The notes below the pieces were generated by a model. The model saw only the letters and a program-made list of their open reading frames with translations, ran no database searches and was not told the origin of the DNA. Positions 6,480-9,403 of a DNA stretch of 9,403 bases are shown here, one piece after another. This DNA comes from Clostridia bacterium (lineage in GTDB: Bacteria > Bacillota_A > Clostridia > Christensenellales > Aristaeellaceae), in NCBI GenBank assembly GCA_900754775.1, contig CAAEDZ010000152.1:1-9403 (forward strand), given 5' to 3'. Made by a program: the position numbers and the translations under genes. How positions within the stretch are numbered: the first letter of the stretch is position 1; every line of letters begins with the position of its first letter.

Positions 6480-8819
6480 TTACCGCACGGGGCAGACGCC
6501 GTTGGCGCACTCGGCGGCGCCAATGTCCAGTTCGGTCTCCTCGTGTTCGTATTTGGAGATCAGCGAGGGGTTGAAGGGGCGCATCTTCTGGCGGCGAGCC
6601 TCGTATTCCTCCTCGGTGATGGCCTCGTAGGGCAGAAGCTCGTAGAAGTTGTCGTCATAGCTGAGGAAGGAGAGGGCGACCACGTCGTCCCAATGCTCCC
6701 AGACCCAGTCCTCGACCGCGTCCCACTCGTTATCGCGCACATGGATGGTGATGGAACAGTTGTGGTCGACGTAGTGCTCCATGAACATCTTGTAGTTTTC
6801 CGGCTGCTCGATGGCGGAGACGTCGGCCTTGACCTTGCCCGCGGGCGCCTTGACCGGGAACTCCACCACCTTGGTGCGGCAGGTCTCCGGGTCCTGCCCC
6901 ACTTCGGGGAACACGGGGTAGCCGAGGTCCTCGCAGACGCGGCAGAGCGGGTCGCTGGCGGAAATGCGGATGCGGCGCACGTAGTAGGGCGCGTGCGAGT
7001 AGTGCACGCCGCTGGAAACGGTGGGCAGGAGCGAGAGCGTGCCCTCGGGCTTGATGGTGGTGACGAGCAAAGGCGCGTTCAGCCCCAGCGAGGTGGCGGC
7101 CTTTTCCGCGGCGATGTGCGCGGCGGCGCGCAGGCGATCCAATAGGGCGGCCTGTTCCTCGCGCGTCATGCCCACGGCGTTGACCATGTCCTGCCAGCCG
7201 GTGAGCGAGCAGCCCAGCAGGCGGTCGCGCTGCTGCACCTGATTCCAGCGGTGCATCTCCAGTTCGCGGCAGGTCATGCGCAGCCCGGCGCGGGCGCTGA
7301 GGCGCTGGGCGTCGAGCAGGGCCTTTTCATCGAGCTTGCCGTCCTTCACAAAGGCCATGACGTTGACGGTGGTGAGGTTGCACAGGCCGTGGCTGTCGAG
7401 CAATATCTCGCCGCAGGGGTTGCAGCCGCAGAAGTTGGGGCGGCGCTTGAGGCCCGCCACTTCGTTGACCCAGCCCGGCTCGCCGGAGTAGCGCATCTGC
7501 TTTAAGTGCCAGTGGAGCTGCTCGCGGGTGGGCTTGCGGCGGTAGAAGATGGAATTGTTGCTCATCTGGCGGTGGGCGATGGCCTTGTCGATCTCCCAGC
7601 GGCCGCCCACCTGGCGGTAGAGATTGCCCTTGGCCTGAATGCACTCGGTATCGTCCTGGTCGATGAGGCCGATCTCCGAGGTGCGGCGCACGCCGCCGGA
7701 AACGACGTTTTCGCCGATGATGTTGGCGATGTCCAGCAGGTCGATGGGGCGCAGCAGGGTGCGCTCGCTGTTGTCGCGCAATCCGGCGGAGCGGATGACG
7801 CGGTGGATTTTGTCCAGCATCGTCATCATCGACTCATAGCCGCTGGCCGTGCCGCCGAAGACCTTGAGGCGCTCGCCGCGCGGGCGGATGGAATCGTATT
7901 CGACGATGACGCGGCGGATGCGGCCGTATTCCTGATTGGAGAGAATTTGGAAGTAGTGGTCGATGGCCTGCGCCCAGCCCTCCTTGGAATCGCCGATGGC
8001 GAGGGTGACGGTATCGCCGGAGAAGGTAAGGTCCGTGTACTCCAGGCGCTCGTCCGAGGGGCGCGGGGTGTAGGCCTTGTGGACGATCTCAAGATCGGTG
8101 CGAATTTTGGGGAGCTTTTTGGCGTCGTCCTTGAGTACGCGCACGCCCACGCCGCTGCCGATCATCAGAAGGTAGAACAGATCGTGGAAGGCGTGGAAAT
8201 CGTCGATGACCTCAAAGGCGCAGTTGTAGTTGGACATGGGGTAGGCCTCGGAAACGGGCGTGGCGCCCACCCACAGCGTGCGGCCGGAGAGGAACTGGCG
8301 CAGGTGGAAGATGTTGTCGTAGAGCTTTTCCGCCTCCTCGCGCGTGGTGGGGGCGAGGGAGCAGTTGTACTCCACGGCGCGGCGCACCGTTTCCCACCAG
8401 AACTCGCGGCGGTTGAGCGCGGGGATATAGCGCGAATAGGTGCGCGAATAGACAAACGAGCCCAGTTCGCCCATGGGGCTGGCGGCGTGCTTGTACGGGG
8501 AGAGGAATTCGCGGGTGAGCAGCCCCTCCTTCCACTCCACGCGACCGCGCGTCTTTTCCTTGTCCACGCGGTAGAGGATGTATGCCTTGGCGGTGGGGAA
8601 ATGATCCTGCTCAAAGAGCGATTCCTCCACCGCGTCCTGAATGGTCTCGATATCCACGACGCGCTCATCGCGCTTTGCCAGCGCCTTTTCCACGCCGTCT
8701 ACCACGGCTTCGACGTCCATATCGTGTTCGCCGGCGGCGGCCGCCGCCAGCGTCACGGCGCGGACGATGAACTCGCGGTCGTAATCGACGATGTTGCCGT
8801 TGCGCTTCCTCACCTGCAT
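6480..8819 (-). CDS. nrdJ: Ribonucleoside-triphosphate reductase, adenosylcobalamin-dependent (class II)
   Basis: A 779-residue enzyme that reduces ribonucleoside triphosphates to deoxyribonucleotides using adenosylcobalamin to make a thiyl radical, independent of oxygen. Residues 1 to about 92 form an ATP-cone, starting MQVRKRNGNIVDYD. The rest follows the Lactobacillus leichmannii monomeric enzyme. NPCGEILL carries N467, the radical cysteine C469 and E471; the redox pair is C200 (SNYNCAF) and C480 (GLCNL). FGGTASG is at 321-327, and the C-terminal shuttle pair C771/C776 lies in ECANGVCPVR, matching the DCEGGACPIK tail of the Lactobacillus protein. The frame is open to an ATG at 8876, but that start has no ribosome binding site. 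ATG at 8819 has AAAGGAG (8829-8835) and begins exactly at the ATP-cone. It has its own strong promoter with NrdR-like boxes upstream and a terminator downstream, so it is monocistronic. Confidence 0.96.
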   Translation of the reverse strand: MQVRKRNGNIVDYDREFIVRAVTLAAAAAGEHDMDVEAVVDGVEKALAKRDERVVDIETIQDAVEESLFEQDHFPTAKAYILYRVDKEKTRGRVEWKEGLLTREFLSPYKHAASPMGELGSFVYSRTYSRYIPALNRREFWWETVRRAVEYNCSLAPTTREEAEKLYDNIFHLRQFLSGRTLWVGATPVSEAYPMSNYNCAFEVIDDFHAFHDLFYLLMIGSGVGVRVLKDDAKKLPKIRTDLEIVHKAYTPRPSDERLEYTDLTFSGDTVTLAIGDSKEGWAQAIDHYFQILSNQEYGRIRRVIVEYDSIRPRGERLKVFGGTASGYESMMTMLDKIHRVIRSAGLRDNSERTLLRPIDLLDIANIIGENVVSGGVRRTSEIGLIDQDDTECIQAKGNLYRQVGGRWEIDKAIAHRQMSNNSIFYRRKPTREQLHWHLKQMRYSGEPGWVNEVAGLKRRPNFCGCNPCGEILLDSHGLCNLTTVNVMAFVKDGKLDEKALLDAQRLSARAGLRMTCRELEMHRWNQVQQRDRLLGCSLTGWQDMVNAVGMTREEQAALLDRLRAAAHIAAEKAATSLGLNAPLLVTTIKPEGTLSLLPTVSSGVHYSHAPYYVRRIRISASDPLCRVCEDLGYPVFPEVGQDPETCRTKVVEFPVKAPAGKVKADVSAIEQPENYKMFMEHYVDHNCSITIHVRDNEWDAVEDWVWEHWDDVVALSFLSYDDNFYELLPYEAITEEEYEARRQKMRPFNPSLISKYEHEETELDIGAAECANGVCPVR

Positions 8820-8861
8820 GGCTCGTTGCTCCTTTTTGTATCTCCTTGACGCGAAACGCGC

Positions 8862-8901
8862 AAAAAAACGCAACATCTTGTGTTTAAGACACAGATGTCA
8901 C
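8862..8901 (-). other. Terminator-like hairpin with U7 in the nrdJ leader
   Basis: In the - strand transcript ACAUCUGUGU (8898-8889) pairs with ACACAAGAUGU (8883-8873), with one bulged A and a 5-nt loop. Three further pairs, including two G-U, extend the base to G8901-C8870. One nucleotide later comes a run of seven Us (8868-8862). It begins only about 6 nt after the predicted transcription start and lies 43 nt before the start codon. The fold resembles an intrinsic terminator, but much of the symmetry is shared with the NrdR-like boxes, so it could be a by-product of operator DNA. A smaller hairpin (CGCG-UUU-CGCG, 8860-8850) follows. Confidence 0.45.
8868..8883. promoter_or_regulatory. NrdR-box-like operator, distal site
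   Basis: ACGCAACATCTTGTGT matches 13 of 16 positions of the palindromic NrdR box ACACWATATATWGTGT. NrdR is the ATP/dATP-sensing repressor of ribonucleotide reductase genes. This site lies in the leader, about +25 to +40. Its core CAACATCTTG recurs almost exactly at the second site, 32 bp away. Confidence 0.7.
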
Positions 8902-8915
8902 ACAACATCTAGGAT
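8900..8915. promoter_or_regulatory. NrdR-box-like operator, promoter-proximal site
   Basis: ACACAACATCTAGGAT matches 12 of 16 positions of the NrdR box. It overlaps the end of the -10 element and the predicted transcription start, so bound repressor would block initiation. The 16-bp gap to the other box (32 bp centre to centre, three helical turns) is the usual spacing of paired NrdR boxes. Confidence 0.7.
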
Positions 8916-8942
8916 TATAGCACACTCCAGCGGGGAAGTCAA
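8914..8942 (-). promoter_or_regulatory. Strong sigma-A-type promoter of nrdJ
   Basis: On the - strand TTGACT (8942-8937) and TATAAT (8919-8914) are 17 bp apart: 5/6 and 6/6 matches. TGC just before the -10 supplies a TGn extension. The predicted start near 8908 gives a leader of about 89 nt. No B12-riboswitch-like sequence is present in it. Confidence 0.88.
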
Positions 8943-8957
8943 CGAACAGAACGTTGA
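8939..8957. repeat. Small inverted repeat overlapping the nrdJ -35 element
   Basis: TCAACG (8939-8944) and CGTTGA (8952-8957) form a perfect 6-bp inverted repeat around AACAGAA. Four of its bases belong to the -35 hexamer. It could be a binding site for a further regulator, or the chance remains of a weak hairpin after the Lrp gene; it has no U-tract. Confidence 0.4.
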
Positions 8958-8986
8958 AAGTTTGGTTGGATTTTTTGGCGGTCTGT

Positions 8987-9403
8987 TTACAGGCGCAGAC
9001 CTTTGACGTCCTTGACGCGGGAGAGGATGATATTGGTGGAGATGTCCCGGACGCCCGGCAGCGGGTCGATGACCTCGCGGATGAGGCGCTCCATCTCCTC
9101 CGCGTCGGCAGCCACGGCGTGGACGTGGAGCTTGTTTTTGCCGGTGACGCGGTAAATCTGCGTGACGGTATCGCAGGCGTTCAAAATGTCCGTCACTGCG
9201 GAAAGCGCCTGCGGTTCGGTCTCGATCTCAAAATAGCAGGAGACGGCGCCGCTGATCTTCTGCGGATCGACGATGGTGGTGTATTCCTCGATGACGCCGC
9301 GCTTTTCCAGCGCCTGCACGCGCATCTTCACCGCCACGCGCGATATGCCCACCCGCTGGGCGATGTCCGAATAGGACATGCGGGCGTTTTCGATGAGCAG
9401 GGA
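8987..9403 (-). CDS. Lrp/AsnC family transcriptional regulator, N-terminus missing
   Basis: The visible 138 codons run off the right edge of the window; by comparison with the family, some 10-20 N-terminal residues are missing. The first visible residues SLLIENARMSYSDIAQRV and GISRVAVKMRVQALEKRGVI form the helix-turn-helix DNA-binding domain of Lrp/AsnC proteins. About 30 residues further begins the C-terminal RAM ligand-binding and oligomerisation domain (SCYFEIETEPQALSAV, then RVTGKNKLHVHAVA, ending ISTNIILSRVKDVKG). An ATG at 9379 is internal to the helix-turn-helix region and is not the start. Such proteins sense amino acids and regulate amino-acid metabolism or transport. It lies upstream of nrdJ in the same direction, but nrdJ has its own promoter and no clear terminator is seen between them, so some read-through is possible. 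Ligand and targets cannot be inferred. Confidence 0.93.
   Translation of the reverse strand, partial: SLLIENARMSYSDIAQRVGISRVAVKMRVQALEKRGVIEEYTTIVDPQKISGAVSCYFEIETEPQALSAVTDILNACDTVTQIYRVTGKNKLHVHAVAADAEEMERLIREVIDPLPGVRDISTNIILSRVKDVKGLRL

Noticed and set aside
7506..8849. A 447-codon open frame on the + strand opposite nrdJ
   Set aside because: It is exactly antisense to a well-conserved enzyme and has the Val/Ala/Asp/His-rich composition of a high-GC shadow frame, with no family resemblance.
8820..8876. A 19-residue N-terminal extension of nrdJ from ATG 8876
   Set aside because: No ribosome binding site precedes it, and it would translate the leader hairpin and U-run. The start at 8819 has AAAGGAG and fits the ATP-cone N-terminus.
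8820..8986. Cobalamin riboswitch upstream of nrdJ
   Set aside because: Considered because the enzyme needs B12. The leader is too short and I see no B12-box-like sequence; the visible structure is NrdR boxes and one hairpin.

Overview
The window is a dense, GC-rich chromosomal stretch with strong G/C preference at third codon positions. It carries good AAGGAG-type ribosome binding sites, intrinsic terminators and sigma-A-type promoters. The gene set points to an anaerobic Firmicute of the class Clostridia, probably a gut-type lineage: B12-dependent ribonucleotide reductase, formate-tetrahydrofolate ligase, xanthine phosphoribosyltransferase, a DUF2148 ferredoxin-domain protein, a DppA-type D-aminopeptidase and a YkfC-like NlpC/P60 enzyme. 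I cannot place it more finely from sequence alone. I see no mobile element, CRISPR array, tRNA or rRNA.

Left part (1-1877, + strand): a tightly packed operon of a truncated class A beta-lactamase-like serine hydrolase, an NlpC/P60 dipeptidyl-peptidase VI-like enzyme and a D-aminopeptidase (DppA, M55). None of the complete products shows an export signal, so this looks like a cytoplasmic module for digesting peptidoglycan-derived peptides. A strong hairpin with a U-tract on both sides (1888-1927) separates it from the convergent operon.

Middle part (1939-6419, - strand): two transcription units. The downstream one carries a TVP38/TMEM64 (VTT) membrane protein and fhs (one-carbon metabolism), behind an extended -10 promoter near 4372. 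The upstream one is xpt, a HAD-IIA phosphatase and a DUF2148 protein. It is driven by a promoter at 6391-6419, its first two genes overlap by 4 nt, and no purine riboswitch is visible.

Right part (6431-9403, - strand): nrdJ, a monomeric-type adenosylcobalamin-dependent ribonucleoside-triphosphate reductase with an N-terminal ATP-cone, closed by a clear terminator. Upstream is an Lrp/AsnC-family regulator whose N-terminus lies beyond the window. The 167-bp gap between them is the most informative non-coding DNA here. It holds a near-consensus promoter, two 16-bp NrdR-box-like sites 32 bp apart centre to centre, and a terminator-like hairpin with a run of seven Us in the leader, built partly from the same repeats.

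No obviously new biological system stands out. The best leads are the combined NrdR-box/leader-hairpin architecture of nrdJ, the xpt-HAD-DUF2148 salvage operon and the D-amino-acid peptide recycling operon.
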